Shown here: positions 1-10,613 of the stretch, piece after piece | Layout of the letters: each line of letters opens with the position of its first letter | How positions within the stretch are numbered: the stretch's first letter is position 1 | Source of the DNA: Aneurinibacillus aneurinilyticus ATCC 12856 | GTDB lineage: Bacteria; Bacillota; Bacilli; Aneurinibacillales; Aneurinibacillaceae | Length of the DNA: 57,041 bases | Assembly: GCF_000466385.1 (NCBI RefSeq) | Contig: NZ_KE952802.1 | Coordinates: forward strand, 1-57,041 | Reading direction: 5' to 3' | The notes under the pieces: generated by a model | Databases searched by the model: none | Seen by the model: the letters and a program-made list of their open reading frames with translations, nothing else | Told to the model about the DNA's origin: nothing | Position numbers and translations under genes: made by a program

Positions 1-60
1 TGTTACTGTTCAGTTTTCAAGGAACTTTTCTTTCATACTTCACCGCGTCTCAGCGGCGAC
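1..60 (-). other. rRNA operon leader, upstream of a 16S gene outside the window
   Basis: Read on the minus strand, this segment ends with the block TTCCTTGAAAACTGAACA. That block is typical of the transcribed leader just ahead of 16S rRNA in Bacillales. In B. subtilis, lysS is likewise followed by rRNA operons. The 16S gene itself would start left of base 1, so only the leader is seen. Confidence 0.75.
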
Positions 61-66
61 TTCTTT

Positions 67-95
67 ATCTTATTACGGATAACCTTTTTTGTCAA
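67..95 (-). promoter_or_regulatory. Strong sigma-A promoter of the rRNA operon (P2)
   Basis: Minus-strand -35 TTGACA (90-95) and -10 TAAGAT (67-72) are separated by 17 bp, a near-consensus vegetative promoter. It sits directly ahead of the rRNA leader block, so it most likely drives the ribosomal RNA operon beyond the left edge. Confidence 0.8.
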
Positions 96-157
96 CAACT
101 TTTTTATTTTTACTTCTCAACAAAATTTTATGTGCCGCTCTCAAAAGCGACTTAACC

Positions 158-187
158 AATATATCATGCGGACAAGCTGAAAAGCAA
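158..187 (-). promoter_or_regulatory. Candidate upstream rRNA promoter (P1)
   Basis: Minus-strand TTGCTT (182-187), an 18-bp spacer and TATATT (158-163) preceded by TGA form a plausible second promoter about 90 bp upstream of P2. Tandem promoters are usual for rRNA operons in this order. Confidence 0.5.
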
Positions 188-254
188 GCCTTTATTTTTA
201 TTTTATTAATAAATAATTTAGTCCAGGCAACATCTTTTCTTCTATAGCTACATT

Positions 255-287
255 CCAAAAAAGAGGCAAGCTTTTACACTTGCCTCT
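255..287 (-). terminator. Intrinsic terminator after lysS
   Basis: A perfect 9-bp stem (AGAGGCAAG / CTTGCCTCT, 262-270 and 279-287) is followed on the minus strand by a run of six T. It lies just past the lysS stop codon and ends the greA-lysS transcript before the rRNA promoters. Confidence 0.9.
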
Positions 288-300
288 CTTCTATACCATA

Positions 301-1875
<1,575 letters not shown>

Positions 1876-1882
1876 CTAAAAC

Positions 1883-1920
1883 TGGCTAAAAGCTCCTACG
1901 AAATCGAAGGAGCTTAGCCA
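1883..1920 (-). terminator. Hairpin between greA and lysS (partial terminator)
   Basis: TGGCTAA-AGCTCCT pairs with AGGAGCT-TAGCCA across a short loop. A short T run follows only the inner stem, so it may terminate greA transcripts incompletely and let some polymerase continue into lysS. Confidence 0.5.
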
Positions 1921-1931
1921 AAAACAGACAT

Positions 1932-2411
1932 TTAGTCTACTTTAATCTCAAGAATTTCGTAGCGTACAACGCCTGCGGGAACGTTTACATCAACCGTTGA
2001 GCCTTTTGATTTGCCAATCAAAGCCAATCCAACCGGCGATTCGTTGGAAATTTTGTTTTGCATCGGATCAGATTCTGCAGAACCTACAATCTTGAACTCC
2101 ATTTCCTCATTGAACTCCAGGTCTTTTACCCTTACGGTAGAACCAATGCTCACTATTCCAGTATCCAGTTCTTCGCCGGTAATAACGCGTGCGTTGCGCA
2201 GCATTTTTTCCAGCGTGATAATGCGTCCCTCAATGAAGGCCTGCTCATTCTTTGCTTCTTCATACTCTGAGTTCTCAGACAGGTCTCCAAAGCTAATCGC
2301 TTCTTTGATACGTTCAGCTACTTGACGGCGTTTCACCGTCTTTAACTGTTCAAGTTCTTCTTCGAGCTTCTGCAAGCCCGCTGCTGTTAAAATTACTTCT
2401 TTTTCAGCCAT
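1932..2411 (-). CDS. greA: Transcription elongation factor GreA
   Basis: Stimulates RNA cleavage in backtracked RNA polymerase so that stalled elongation complexes resume. At 159 aa the length is standard for the family. The N-terminal half is a charged antiparallel coiled coil (about residues 10-75, with the [14 protein letters not shown] segment that carries the acidic tip). The C-terminal half is the FKBP-like globular domain (about 80-158). A GGGGG tract precedes the ATG. It lies between dusB and lysS in the same orientation. Confidence 0.97.
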   Translation of the reverse strand: MAEKEVILTAAGLQKLEEELEQLKTVKRRQVAERIKEAISFGDLSENSEYEEAKNEQAFIEGRIITLEKMLRNARVITGEELDTGIVSIGSTVRVKDLEFNEEMEFKIVGSAESDPMQNKISNESPVGLALIGKSKGSTVDVNVPAGVVRYEILEIKVD

Positions 2412-2516
2412 CTTCGCATTCCCCCATCATAATCCATTCTATTGTTTTCGTACGCCTGATGTATCGTAGAGTGTATGATAAAATTGTATTTTTTATGCAA
2501 TTAACAAACATATATG

Positions 2517-2544
2517 AAACTGCCAGTGCATGCACTGGCAGTTT
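2517..2544 (-). terminator. Perfect 28-bp palindrome after dusB, possible terminator
   Basis: AAACTGCCAGTGCA is followed directly by its own reverse complement, with no spacer. It lies 60 nt past the dusB stop. The following T tract is weak (TTTC), so termination is plausible but not certain; it could instead be a protein-binding site upstream of greA. Confidence 0.45.
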
Positions 2545-2602
2545 CTCATGCAGATATGAAGGTATTATATGGTAGCCTTTGACTAAATGTCAAATCCTAC
2601 GG

Positions 2603-3634
2603 TTATACCGCCTCTACCTTCTCCTGCTGACGTTTGCTTTCATATTCTGCGGCCTTCGCTTCCACTCTTTCAAGATAGGATAACAAAAGATTAGCCATAC
2701 CTTCCCGCGTTTCCTGTACATTAACTTCATCACGGATATGCGCTGATGCCGGTAAGCCTTTGAGATACCAGGCCGCATGCTTACGCATCTCCAGAACAGC
2801 AACCTTCTCACCCTTCACCTTAATCAGGCGATCAAGATGCAGCAACGCTATTTCAATCTTTTCACGTGGCGTTGGCTCTGTCGGCAGTTCACCCTTCGTA
2901 AGATACTCAACCGTGCGGTACAGCATCCACGGATTGCCCAGGGCTGCACGCCCAATCATCACGCCATCACAGCCCGTTTGTTCAATCATGCGCTTTGCAT
3001 CTTCCGGTGTGGCTACGTCTCCGTTACCGATAACCGGTATGCTAACAGCTTCTTTCGCCTGACGGATATAATCCCAGTTCGCAGTGCCCTGATACATCTG
3101 CACACGCGTTCTGCCATGAACGGCGATAGCCTGACCACCTGCACGTTCTACCGCTTTGGCATTCTCCACTACGTAGATATGGTCCTCATCCCAGCCGATA
3201 CGCATCTTTACCGTAACTGGCTTCGATACGTTCTCCACTACGGCAGATACCATTTCTTCGATTTTACCCGGATCAAGTAACCATCGTGCTCCGGCATCAC
3301 AACTAACGATTTTCGGCACTGGACAGCCCATATTAATATCGATAATATCAGCATTTGTATGATCATCCACGTACTTCGCCGCTTTCACTAGCGTTTCTCT
3401 GTCACCGCCAAAAATCTGTAAGCTCAATGGCTTCTCGCGCTCATCTACATACAGCATCTCAAGCGTCTTCTTATTTCCGTGAACAATTCCTTTATCGCTA
3501 ACCATCTCAGCGCAAACCAGTCCCGTTCCGAATTCCTTGGCAATCAGGCGAAAAGCCGGATTACATACACCAGCCATCGGAGCGAGTACCACGTTATTCT
3601 TAAGCTCGACGTTTCCAATTTTTAGGTTAGCCAT
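2603..3634 (-). CDS. dusB: tRNA-dihydrouridine synthase, DusB family
   Basis: FMN enzyme that reduces uridine to dihydrouridine in tRNA. The 343-aa TIM-barrel protein has the FMN/active-site motif INMGCPVPK with catalytic Cys104, and IAVHGRT and GVMIGRAALGNPW further on. The open frame extends five codons further to a GTG, but GGAAGG sits just ahead of the ATG at 3634, which gives the family-typical MANLKIGN start. It follows the folate genes, as yacF does in B. subtilis. Confidence 0.95.
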   Translation of the reverse strand: MANLKIGNVELKNNVVLAPMAGVCNPAFRLIAKEFGTGLVCAEMVSDKGIVHGNKKTLEMLYVDEREKPLSLQIFGGDRETLVKAAKYVDDHTNADIIDINMGCPVPKIVSCDAGARWLLDPGKIEEMVSAVVENVSKPVTVKMRIGWDEDHIYVVENAKAVERAGGQAIAVHGRTRVQMYQGTANWDYIRQAKEAVSIPVIGNGDVATPEDAKRMIEQTGCDGVMIGRAALGNPWMLYRTVEYLTKGELPTEPTPREKIEIALLHLDRLIKVKGEKVAVLEMRKHAAWYLKGLPASAHIRDEVNVQETREGMANLLLSYLERVEAKAAEYESKRQQEKVEAV

Positions 3635-3749
3635 ATTTCCACCTTCCACATATACTTTGTGTAAAAAGCACGGGCTATTCCTTGTATAAGCAAAAAAGCC
3701 GTTAATTATTTCCCTATTTTATCATACGTTTTTTTCATTTCAACTATTT

Positions 3750-4304
3750 TCATCCTTTTCGTTCTTCAACCACATGTTTCCAGACAAGCTTTCCACACTG
3801 CCGCACACCTTCTGTGTCCTCCAGCTTCTCTAGTGCATCCTCTACACTTGTATAGCGAACTTCTTCCCCCGTTTTGTATGCAATGGGGGCTTCTGGTGCA
3901 ATCTCAGCGAGTGGAACTAAAACAAACGCGCGCTCCATCATCCTCGGATGCGGAACTTGTAAATCTCCATGGTGAATATACTCATGTCCATACAACAGAA
4001 TATCAATATCCAACGTGCGCGGGCCCCAGCGAATCATACGTGTTCTCCCCAGCAATGTTTCAATTCTCTGCATATGAGTCAACAATTCCTCCGGGGGTAG
4101 CGATGTCTCAATTTCGATTGCGATATTCAGAAATACGTCCTGCTCTGTATACCCCACCGGATCGGTTTCATAAAGGGAAGAGCTTTGCAGAACCTCTATC
4201 TCGGTTACTTGATGAATCAGATGCACTGCTCTCCCAAGAGTATATTTCCTATCACCAATATTTGAACCCAGACCTAGAAATGCCCGGTTTAGCCGATTAT
4301 GCAT
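3750..4304 (-). CDS. folK: 6-hydroxymethyl-7,8-dihydropterin pyrophosphokinase
   Basis: Transfers pyrophosphate from ATP to hydroxymethyldihydropterin, making the substrate that FolP joins to p-aminobenzoate. The 184-aa protein shows the family signatures GLGSNIGDR (residues 11-19) and PRTLDIDILLYG (95-106), the latter with the Mg-binding Asp pair. Its start overlaps the end of folB by 8 nt, implying translational coupling, and it is the last gene of the pab-fol run. The C-terminal ~30 residues beyond the canonical domain are variable in this family. Confidence 0.96.
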   Translation of the reverse strand: MHNRLNRAFLGLGSNIGDRKYTLGRAVHLIHQVTEIEVLQSSSLYETDPVGYTEQDVFLNIAIEIETSLPPEELLTHMQRIETLLGRTRMIRWGPRTLDIDILLYGHEYIHHGDLQVPHPRMMERAFVLVPLAEIAPEAPIAYKTGEEVRYTSVEDALEKLEDTEGVRQCGKLVWKHVVEERKG

Positions 4305-4671
4305 TATGTCCCGCCCGACTGCGCCGAATCTCTATTGCTACAGATTCGTAATGACCTGGTATTGGAGGATCCGGCTTAGTTACACGGACAAGCACTTCAT
4401 CAATTATCATATAGCCATCAAGAATTTTCGTTGCCAAACGCTCCGCAATAGCTTCCACCAATTCGTATTTTTCCTTCTCAACAATCTGCTGCACCGTCTT
4501 ATAAATATCCGCATAGTTCACTGTATCTTCCAGATTATCACTACGGCCGGCCTTCGATAAATCAAAATAAAGCTCCAAATCTACATAGAAGCGCTGTCCA
4601 AGCTTGTTCTCTTCCTTGAAAGCGCCATGATAGCCCCAGAACTCCATCTTATTAAACAAAATCTTGTCCAT
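4297..4671 (-). CDS. folB: Dihydroneopterin aldolase
   Basis: Cleaves dihydroneopterin to hydroxymethyldihydropterin and glycolaldehyde in folate synthesis. The 124-aa tunnel-fold protein begins with the signature MEFWGYHG and has the conserved catalytic Glu/Tyr region ahead of NYADIY, then LVEAIAERLA and VRVTKPDPPIPG. GGAG precedes the ATG at normal spacing. It sits 6 nt after folP and overlaps folK, in a tight operon. Confidence 0.96.
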   Translation of the reverse strand: MDKILFNKMEFWGYHGAFKEENKLGQRFYVDLELYFDLSKAGRSDNLEDTVNYADIYKTVQQIVEKEKYELVEAIAERLATKILDGYMIIDEVLVRVTKPDPPIPGHYESVAIEIRRSRAGHNA

Positions 4672-4677
4672 TTAGCC

Positions 4678-5517
4678 TCACTCCTTCTGTTGCTGCCAGC
4701 CATATAGCATCGCATCCATCATGCGGCAGACACGCACGATCGGCTTTACGTCGTGTACCCGAACAATGCGGCACCCTCGTTCTACACCGAGCGCCACGGT
4801 CGCCGCCGTTCCCTCCATCCGCTCCGTTACCGGCATATCGCCAAGCGCTTTTCCTATAAACATTTTCCGTGATGTTCCCAATAGCACCGGGTATCCAAGT
4901 GATACAAGTTTGTCCATATGATACATCATTTCAAGATTGTGTTTGTATGTCTTCGCGAATCCAATACCTGGATCAAGAATGATATTATTATGTTCCACAC
5001 CTGCTTCTTTCACCAGGTCAATGCATTCGTTTATATCATTCAGCACATCATTGACAAAATTCGTATATTGTTTATTATCACGATTATGCATCAATATGAC
5101 TGGAAGGCCAGATTCTGCCATAACCTTCGGCATCATGGCATCAGCTTTGCCCCCCCATATGTCGTTAATAATACGCGCACCGGCATGAACAGCCTGACGA
5201 GCCACCTCAGCTTTATATGTATCGATAGATAGTGGAATATCTATTTCATCTGTTAACCTCTCAATAATTGGAATGACACGTTCCAGTTCCTCTTCAACGC
5301 TTACCGGATCATGACCAGGGCGCGTTGATTCGCCTCCAATATCAATAATATCGGCTCCGTCCTTTACCATCCGACGGGCATGTTCGAGCGCACGCTCCAG
5401 CGTATGATGATGACCTCCATCCGAAAAAGAATCCGGTGTAATATTGAGAATGCCCATAACCAGCGTTCGTTGATGGACAGGCAATTCATACGAGCCTGCC
5501 TGTATTCCTTGCTGCAT
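4678..5517 (-). CDS. folP: Dihydropteroate synthase
   Basis: Condenses p-aminobenzoate with the pterin pyrophosphate; it is the target of sulfonamides. The 279-aa TIM barrel has both signatures: ILNITPDSFSDGG (23-35, pyrophosphate/Mg-binding loop) and DIIDIGGESTRPG (57-68). GSYELPV at the N-terminus precedes the barrel. The SD AGGAAGGAG is 4 nt from the ATG. Operon partner of pabC upstream and folB downstream. Confidence 0.97.
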   Translation of the reverse strand: MQQGIQAGSYELPVHQRTLVMGILNITPDSFSDGGHHHTLERALEHARRMVKDGADIIDIGGESTRPGHDPVSVEEELERVIPIIERLTDEIDIPLSIDTYKAEVARQAVHAGARIINDIWGGKADAMMPKVMAESGLPVILMHNRDNKQYTNFVNDVLNDINECIDLVKEAGVEHNNIILDPGIGFAKTYKHNLEMMYHMDKLVSLGYPVLLGTSRKMFIGKALGDMPVTERMEGTAATVALGVERGCRIVRVHDVKPIVRVCRMMDAMLYGWQQQKE

Positions 5518-5549
5518 ACTTCTCCTTCCTCTCCATTGCGCTTTTGCTA

Positions 5550-6395
5550 TCAGACAATATGTCTCCGATACAACTCAAGCAGTTGTTTGGTAACCGTTCC
5601 TATTGTACCCTGTCCAATTCTTGTTTCATTCACTGTATGAATCGGCACGATTTCCTGTATAGCATTCGTGATGAATACTTCATCTGCTACCATCAAATTT
5701 TCGATATAATACCAACCTTCCTGCACGGTAAAATCATGGGCTTCAGCCAATTCCATGACAAAGTTTCGTCTCGTTCCAGGCAGAATTCCCGTCTTCACAT
5801 CAGGTGTGTAAATGACGTCTTCCACTACAAAAAACAGATTAGACACAATTCCTTCTGCAAGGCATCCATTCTCCGTAAGGAAAAGTCCTTCCACATCCGG
5901 TTCAGAACCAATTTCCATTTTACCGAAACGATTATTCATGTAATGGTGGGACTTGAAACGCCTCTCCCCTTCCGGTGAATTGCGCGGCCGCTTTAGTACC
6001 TGTAGCTTCTTTCCTGCTTCATACAAGGACGGAGGGAACTCAGGCAGCGGTTTGACGAAAATTAGCCAATGAGGCTCATCATACACCCCTGCATACGGAC
6101 CCAATCCTTTATCCCCTGCTGTCAGATCAAGCCGCACATATGCATCGCTCAATCCGTTTGCGCTTAATGTTTCCAATATCGCAAACCGTAAATCCTCACG
6201 CGTCATCGTCACAGCAATACCCAGTTCTTCTGCCGCTTCGCAAAGACGATGATAATGTTGTTCCAAAAGCGCGATATGTCCTCCATATACCCGCATTGTT
6301 TCAAATAAACCCAGACCATAAAGAAAGCCGTGATCAAAAGGCGAGATCACAGCTTGCGTACTATCCATAATGCGCCCATCGAGAAATATTTTCAC
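5550..6395 (-). CDS. pabC: 4-amino-4-deoxychorismate lyase, GTG start
   Basis: PLP enzyme that releases pyruvate from aminodeoxychorismate to give p-aminobenzoate. The 281-aa fold-type IV protein starts with the family-typical FLDGRIMDSTQAVISPFDHGFLYG segments. It contains a candidate PLP lysine in the RRFKSHHYMNNR stretch, and ITNAIQEIVPI near the end. The start codon is GTG with AAGGAG six bases upstream. It could be called a branched-chain aminotransferase-like protein from sequence alone, but its place between pabA and folP decides for PabC. Confidence 0.93.
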   Translation of the reverse strand: MKIFLDGRIMDSTQAVISPFDHGFLYGLGLFETMRVYGGHIALLEQHYHRLCEAAEELGIAVTMTREDLRFAILETLSANGLSDAYVRLDLTAGDKGLGPYAGVYDEPHWLIFVKPLPEFPPSLYEAGKKLQVLKRPRNSPEGERRFKSHHYMNNRFGKMEIGSEPDVEGLFLTENGCLAEGIVSNLFFVVEDVIYTPDVKTGILPGTRRNFVMELAEAHDFTVQEGWYYIENLMVADEVFITNAIQEIVPIHTVNETRIGQGTIGTVTKQLLELYRRHIV

Positions 6396-6417
6396 GATTC
6401 GCTCCTTGCTCCTTTAT

Positions 6418-7002
6418 CTATATATTCTTAAGCGGGGCATAATGCGTCAAAAAATTGCGCAATAATTGTTTGCCATGCTCCGTCATAATTGATTCCGGAT
6501 GGAATTGTACTCCTTCCACCGGCAATTCACGGTGACGAAGCGCCATAATTTCACCTTCTGCTGTCTCTGCCGTAATCTCCAGACAATCAGGCAGACTTTC
6601 CCGCTCCACAATAAGCGAATGATAGCGAGTCGCACGGAATGGATTAGGCAATCCTGCAAAAATACCTTTCCCGTTATGGAAGACCTGCGACGTCTTGCCG
6701 TGCATCAATCGCTCCGCACGAATAACGTTGCCACCAAATACTTGAGCGATGGACTGGTGTCCTAAGCAAACGCCAAAAACTGGAATCTTGCCTGCAAACC
6801 GCTCTATCGCTTCGAGACTAATTCCTGCTTCATTCGGTGTGCATGGTCCCGGCGAAATCATAAGATAGGAGGGTGCCAGCTCAGCAATCTCGTCGCACGT
6901 AAGCTGATCGTTGCGCACGACATGCAGCTCCTCTCCCATTTCCCCTAAATACTGTACCAGATTGTACGTAAACGAATCATAGCTATCAATCATTACAATC
7001 AT
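6418..7002 (-). CDS. pabA: Aminodeoxychorismate/anthranilate synthase glutaminase subunit
   Basis: Class I glutamine amidotransferase that supplies ammonia to PabB; in B. subtilis the same protein also serves TrpE. The 194-aa protein has the oxyanion strand [10 protein letters not shown], nucleophile Cys79 in GVCLGHQ, and the His-Glu pair in VQFHPES. Its ATG overlaps the pabB stop as ATGA, so the two subunits are translationally coupled. Confidence 0.95.
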   Translation of the reverse strand: MIVMIDSYDSFTYNLVQYLGEMGEELHVVRNDQLTCDEIAELAPSYLMISPGPCTPNEAGISLEAIERFAGKIPVFGVCLGHQSIAQVFGGNVIRAERLMHGKTSQVFHNGKGIFAGLPNPFRATRYHSLIVERESLPDCLEITAETAEGEIMALRHRELPVEGVQFHPESIMTEHGKQLLRNFLTHYAPLKNI

Positions 7003-8519
7003 ACTCGACTCCCCTCTCTCATACTCTTCTCAACTCTTCGTTTGGCTTCAGCTAAAGAAAGCGACTTCCATAACACTTCCGCCTTCTTTAATGATTCATA
7101 ATACTCTGCTTTTGGCGTGGAGTCAATCACAATTCCTGCTCCAGCTTGCACATGTGCCTCTTCATCTTTCAGGATTAATGTTCGAATAATAATGTTGCAA
7201 ACAGCATTGCCGTCAAAACCCAGCACACACATAGAACCCGTGTATGGCCCTCTTGTCACCCTTTCCAATTCCTCAATAATTTCCATCGTTCGTACCTTTG
7301 GAGCCCCAGTAATTGTACCACCTGGAAATGCCGCAATAATTGCATCATACATATCCTTATCTTCCATCATCTCACCTACAACATTGGAGACAATATGCAT
7401 AACATGCGAATACTTTTCCACCGCCATAAGCTCATCGACGTGTACCGTTCCGAAACGACTCACACGTCCTAAGTCATTTCGTTCCAAATCAACCAGCATA
7501 ATATGTTCAGCAACTTCCTTCTCATTTTCCAACAATTCCCGTACGAGGGCTGCATCCTCTTCCTCCGTGCGACCACGGCGACGCGTACCTGCAATCGGAC
7601 GTGTGCTAAGCCGGTTTCCCTTTACCTGTAGCAAAAGTTCGGGAGATGCGGAAACAAGCTGAAACTCTGGAAACCTGATTAATCCCATATAGGGTGATGG
7701 GTTAATGGTGCGTAATACTTCGTATATTTCTTCGGCTTCCGCATCTGTTTTCCTTGTCTGGCGAACCGACAAATTTACTTGAAATACATCACCTGCTGCG
7801 ATATATTCCTGTACCCGTCTGACAGCATGTTCAAAATCCGCCTGTTCAAATGATGTGGTTACTTCTCCTAAAAAATCCTCTTCCATTTCTTCAATATGCA
7901 GCACAGGAGACTCTTCTATTTTACCTTTTGTTACCTCAAGCATTTCTTTCATTTCCCGCAGCCGTTTTTCTGCTTGTTCGATCATACCCAGACTAGCCCG
8001 CTCTCCAACGTGAACGATAATAAACACATCACCTGTCTCATGATCAAAAGCGTATAGCTGTTCCACCAGCATCAAATAAACGTCCGGCAGTTTTAGATCA
8101 TCTTCTGCCGCGCGGGGCAACATCTCATAGTAACGTCCCATATCATAGCTTATATAACCAACCGAACCTCCTGTCCAATCCGGCAGTCCAGCCTGGGCCA
8201 TCTCCCCTGCACTTGGGGAGAATTCATGTCCCATCCACCGACGTACCGTAGCCATCGGATCCGACAGCACAGGAGAAAAGGATTTTCCGTTCTCGCTTAC
8301 TTGGCCATTCTTGTATGCCAGAGAAGCCACTGCATCCATTCCTACATACGTATAACGACCAATCCTTCCACTTTCCAGAATAAAAGCGTATGCACTTTGC
8401 TTCTGCAAGCTCTTATATAGCCGCCATGGGTCCTGACTCGTCCACTTTATTTTTTGCCACAGCGGTACGCGTTCATATTGTGTAAGCCATTGCTTAGTCC
8501 ATTCTTCAGGCTTTCTCAC
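6999..8519 (-). CDS. pabB: Aminodeoxychorismate synthase component I
   Basis: Converts chorismate plus ammonia to aminodeoxychorismate. The 506-aa chorismate-binding enzyme has a TrpE-like N-terminal domain and the catalytic domain from about residue 215, with [39 protein letters not shown] and the PabB-type [10 protein letters not shown] motif. The context (pabA-pabC-folP-folB-folK) separates it from trpE. It is the first gene of the folate run, downstream of the cysK terminator. No specific promoter was identified in the 80-bp gap. Confidence 0.95.
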   Translation of the reverse strand: MRKPEEWTKQWLTQYERVPLWQKIKWTSQDPWRLYKSLQKQSAYAFILESGRIGRYTYVGMDAVASLAYKNGQVSENGKSFSPVLSDPMATVRRWMGHEFSPSAGEMAQAGLPDWTGGSVGYISYDMGRYYEMLPRAAEDDLKLPDVYLMLVEQLYAFDHETGDVFIIVHVGERASLGMIEQAEKRLREMKEMLEVTKGKIEESPVLHIEEMEEDFLGEVTTSFEQADFEHAVRRVQEYIAAGDVFQVNLSVRQTRKTDAEAEEIYEVLRTINPSPYMGLIRFPEFQLVSASPELLLQVKGNRLSTRPIAGTRRRGRTEEEDAALVRELLENEKEVAEHIMLVDLERNDLGRVSRFGTVHVDELMAVEKYSHVMHIVSNVVGEMMEDKDMYDAIIAAFPGGTITGAPKVRTMEIIEELERVTRGPYTGSMCVLGFDGNAVCNIIIRTLILKDEEAHVQAGAGIVIDSTPKAEYYESLKKAEVLWKSLSLAEAKRRVEKSMREGSRV

Positions 8520-8549
8520 TCATTTCCCTCCATCTGTTATCCCTTGCGC

Positions 8550-8583
8550 AAAATAAGCCCTTGCTCCAATGAGACAAGGGCTT
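8550..8583 (-). terminator. Intrinsic terminator after cysK
   Basis: AAGCCCTTG (8555-8563) pairs with CAAGGGCTT (8575-8583), followed on the minus strand by ATTTT. It separates cysK from the folate genes. Confidence 0.85.
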
Positions 8584-8599
8584 TCTCTCTTTATTATAC

Positions 8600-9535
8600 T
8601 CACTCTTCGTCAAATTGATAAAGAGGGGTGCTTAAATATCTTTCACCGTTGCTTGGGATGATGACAATAACATTTTTACCAGGCCCCAGCTTTTTTGCTA
8701 CTTGCTTGGCTGCATAAATAGCCGCACCGGAAGAAATACCACCAAGGATTCCTTCTTTTCTAGCCACTAAACGGGCTGTAGCAAACGCATCTTCATTCTC
8801 CACTTTAATGATCTCATCGTATATTTCTGTATTCAGCGTATCCGGTACAAATCCTGCGCCGATGCCTTGAATTTTGTGTGGCCCAGGCTTTCCACCGGAT
8901 AGTACAGGCGATGCAGCCGGTTCGACAGCCACAATACTAATATCCGGATATTTCTCTTTCAATACTTCACCGGCACCAGTAATTGTTCCTCCAGTACCGA
9001 CTCCCGAGATAAATGCATGAGCGCCTCCAATTTGCTCAGCCTGCTCTAACAATTCTTTACCGGTTGTCTCGCGATGAATCTGCGGATTGGCGGGATTCTT
9101 GAACTGCTGTGGAATAAAGTAGTCTTTATTCTCACGAACCAACTCTTCCGCTTTGCGAATAGCGCCTCCCATTCCTTCTACACCCGGTGTAAGCACCAGT
9201 TCCGCGCCATATGCGCGAAGCAGGTTGCGTCGCTCCATACTCATTGTATCCGGCATAACCAGAACGGCACGATACCCTTTTGCCGCTGCTACCATCGCAA
9301 GACCAATGCCTGTATTACCGCTTGTCGGTTCTACAACGGTCATACCTTCCTTCAATGCGCCCTCTTTTTCCGCCGTCTCAATCATTGCCAGAGCGATACG
9401 ATCTTTTACACTACTGCCCGGATTAAAAAATTCTAGCTTTAAGTAAATGTTTGCTTCATCTGCTTCTGTTACTCGATTCAACTTCACTAACGGTGTATAC
9501 CCAATTAAATCGGTAATGGACTGAGCTACCCGCAT
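8600..9535 (-). CDS. cysK: Cysteine synthase A (O-acetylserine sulfhydrylase)
   Basis: PLP enzyme that makes cysteine from O-acetylserine and sulfide. The 311-aa protein has the PLP lysine in GSSVKDR (Lys44), the substrate loop TSGNTGIG (71-78) and the phosphate-binding [10 protein letters not shown] loop. The first in-frame codon is a TTG directly before the ATG; the ATG at 9535 has GAGGAGG 7 nt ahead and is chosen. It is monocistronic, with its own promoter and terminator. Confidence 0.97.
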   Translation of the reverse strand: MRVAQSITDLIGYTPLVKLNRVTEADEANIYLKLEFFNPGSSVKDRIALAMIETAEKEGALKEGMTVVEPTSGNTGIGLAMVAAAKGYRAVLVMPDTMSMERRNLLRAYGAELVLTPGVEGMGGAIRKAEELVRENKDYFIPQQFKNPANPQIHRETTGKELLEQAEQIGGAHAFISGVGTGGTITGAGEVLKEKYPDISIVAVEPAASPVLSGGKPGPHKIQGIGAGFVPDTLNTEIYDEIIKVENEDAFATARLVARKEGILGGISSGAAIYAAKQVAKKLGPGKNVIVIIPSNGERYLSTPLYQFDEE

Positions 9536-9583
9536 CAAAACTCCTCCTCACCAAATCCCACTAATTAAATAGGTTTTATAAAT

Positions 9584-9613
9584 ATTATATCAATCGACCT
9601 ATAGAAACGTCAA
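9584..9613 (-). promoter_or_regulatory. Sigma-A promoter of cysK
   Basis: Minus-strand TTGACG (9608-9613), an 18-bp spacer and a perfect TATAAT (9584-9589) lie about 50 bp ahead of the cysK start. The AT-rich stretch between promoter and start could hold a sulfur-regulator site, but no consensus operator was recognised. Confidence 0.75.
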
Positions 9614-9620
9614 TTGTCCC

Positions 9621-10496
9621 TTACAAATTTGTGCGAAGATTCCTTAAGTCCTCTTCATTCAGATGGTATCTTTCATTACAGAAATGACACGTAATCTCTG
9701 CCTCTCCTTGCTCCTCTATCATGGCGTCGAGCTCTTCTTTACCCAGGCTGATGAGCGCCCGATTTATCCGTTCGAGCGAGCAATGACAGCTAAATACGAC
9801 TTCATGCTTATCTAGCAGGGTAAATTCTGTGCCCAGAATTTCGTGCAAAATCTCCTCTGGAGATAGCCCCTCATCAATCATAGTGGACACTGGGCGAATA
9901 GAGGAGAGTGTATTCTCCAACTTGGCAATGATGTCTTCCGGTGTGTTAGGCATTAACTGAATAATAAAACCACCGGAGGCTTTCACTGTGTTATCAGGAT
10001 TCACCAGTACACCAACTCCGACAGCTGAAGGAACCTGTTCGGATACCGTAAGATAATATGTTAAATCTTCTCCAATTTCACCAGATACAATAGGACTTGT
10101 ACCTTGATATGGCTCTTTTAGTCCCAAATCTTTCGTAACGGTAATACTTCCTTCTGTTCCCACAACCCGCCTGACATCAAGCTTGCCCTTCTCATTCATC
10201 TCATCATAATGAATATGCGGATTGTGCACATAGCCACGTACCTCTCCTTTTGCGTTGGCATCCGCTACAATTTGTCCCGCTGGTCCATTCCCTCGCACTA
10301 CGATGGTCAGGCGTTCATTACCTTTTAGCATTGCTCCCATCATAGCCGCACCCGAAACCGTGCGCCCTACCGCTGCACTTACGATCGGCCAGGTATCCAG
10401 ACGACGTTGAATTTCTCGTACTGTATCTGTAGTGCGAACAGCAAATGCGCGCACGAATCCATCATACGCAATCCCGCGGATTAAATAATCATTCAT
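9621..10496 (-). CDS. hslO: Redox-regulated chaperone Hsp33
   Basis: Holdase chaperone activated when its zinc-binding cysteines are oxidised. The 291-aa product equals the usual length. The C-terminal zinc centre is intact: C237-x-C239 and C270-x2-C273. The frame is open 24 codons further upstream, but AGAGG lies 7 nt before the ATG at 10496 (another ATG is adjacent at 10499), giving the family-like NDYLIRGIAYDG start. It lies downstream of coaX as in B. subtilis; the yacD foldase gene that follows there is absent here. Confidence 0.96.
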   Translation of the reverse strand: MNDYLIRGIAYDGFVRAFAVRTTDTVREIQRRLDTWPIVSAAVGRTVSGAAMMGAMLKGNERLTIVVRGNGPAGQIVADANAKGEVRGYVHNPHIHYDEMNEKGKLDVRRVVGTEGSITVTKDLGLKEPYQGTSPIVSGEIGEDLTYYLTVSEQVPSAVGVGVLVNPDNTVKASGGFIIQLMPNTPEDIIAKLENTLSSIRPVSTMIDEGLSPEEILHEILGTEFTLLDKHEVVFSCHCSLERINRALISLGKEELDAMIEEQGEAEITCHFCNERYHLNEEDLRNLRTNL

Positions 10497-10525
10497 CATT
10501 CTTCCTCTTTCTTCCTTGGAATGTC

Positions 10526-10541
10526 GAGAATATTCATTCTC
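10526..10541. promoter_or_regulatory. Palindrome upstream of hslO
   Basis: GAGAAT, four bases, ATTCTC: an exact inverted repeat in the hslO leader, 30 bp ahead of the start and just downstream of a TACACT box. It may be an operator or an RNA hairpin; no known regulator consensus was matched. Confidence 0.3.
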
Positions 10542-10581
10542 GCGCTCATACTCATTAGTGTACCACAAATAGAGAAGTAAT

Positions 10582-10613
10582 AAGAAAAGACGGGAGTCAT
10601 CCCGCCTTTTCTT
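10582..10613 (-). terminator. Terminator after coaX
   Basis: A 14-bp A/T-flanked, GC-cored stem (GACGGGA / TCCCGCC inside AAGAAAA / TTTTCTT) with a 4-nt loop begins at the coaX stop codon and ends in TTTTCTTATT on the minus strand. It isolates hslO from the NAD/CoA operon. Confidence 0.85.

Noticed and set aside
73-258. 61-aa ORF on the minus strand at the left edge
   Set aside because: It overlaps the two rRNA promoters, has no SD and has an AT-driven Lys-rich composition.
6999-8519. Calling pabB as trpE
   Set aside because: The motifs are shared, but the tight linkage to pabA-pabC-folP-folB-folK and the lack of other trp genes favour PabB.
8520-8599. Regulatory RNA ahead of the folate genes
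   Set aside because: The 80-bp gap is accounted for by the cysK terminator and the pabB SD; there is no room for a THF riboswitch.
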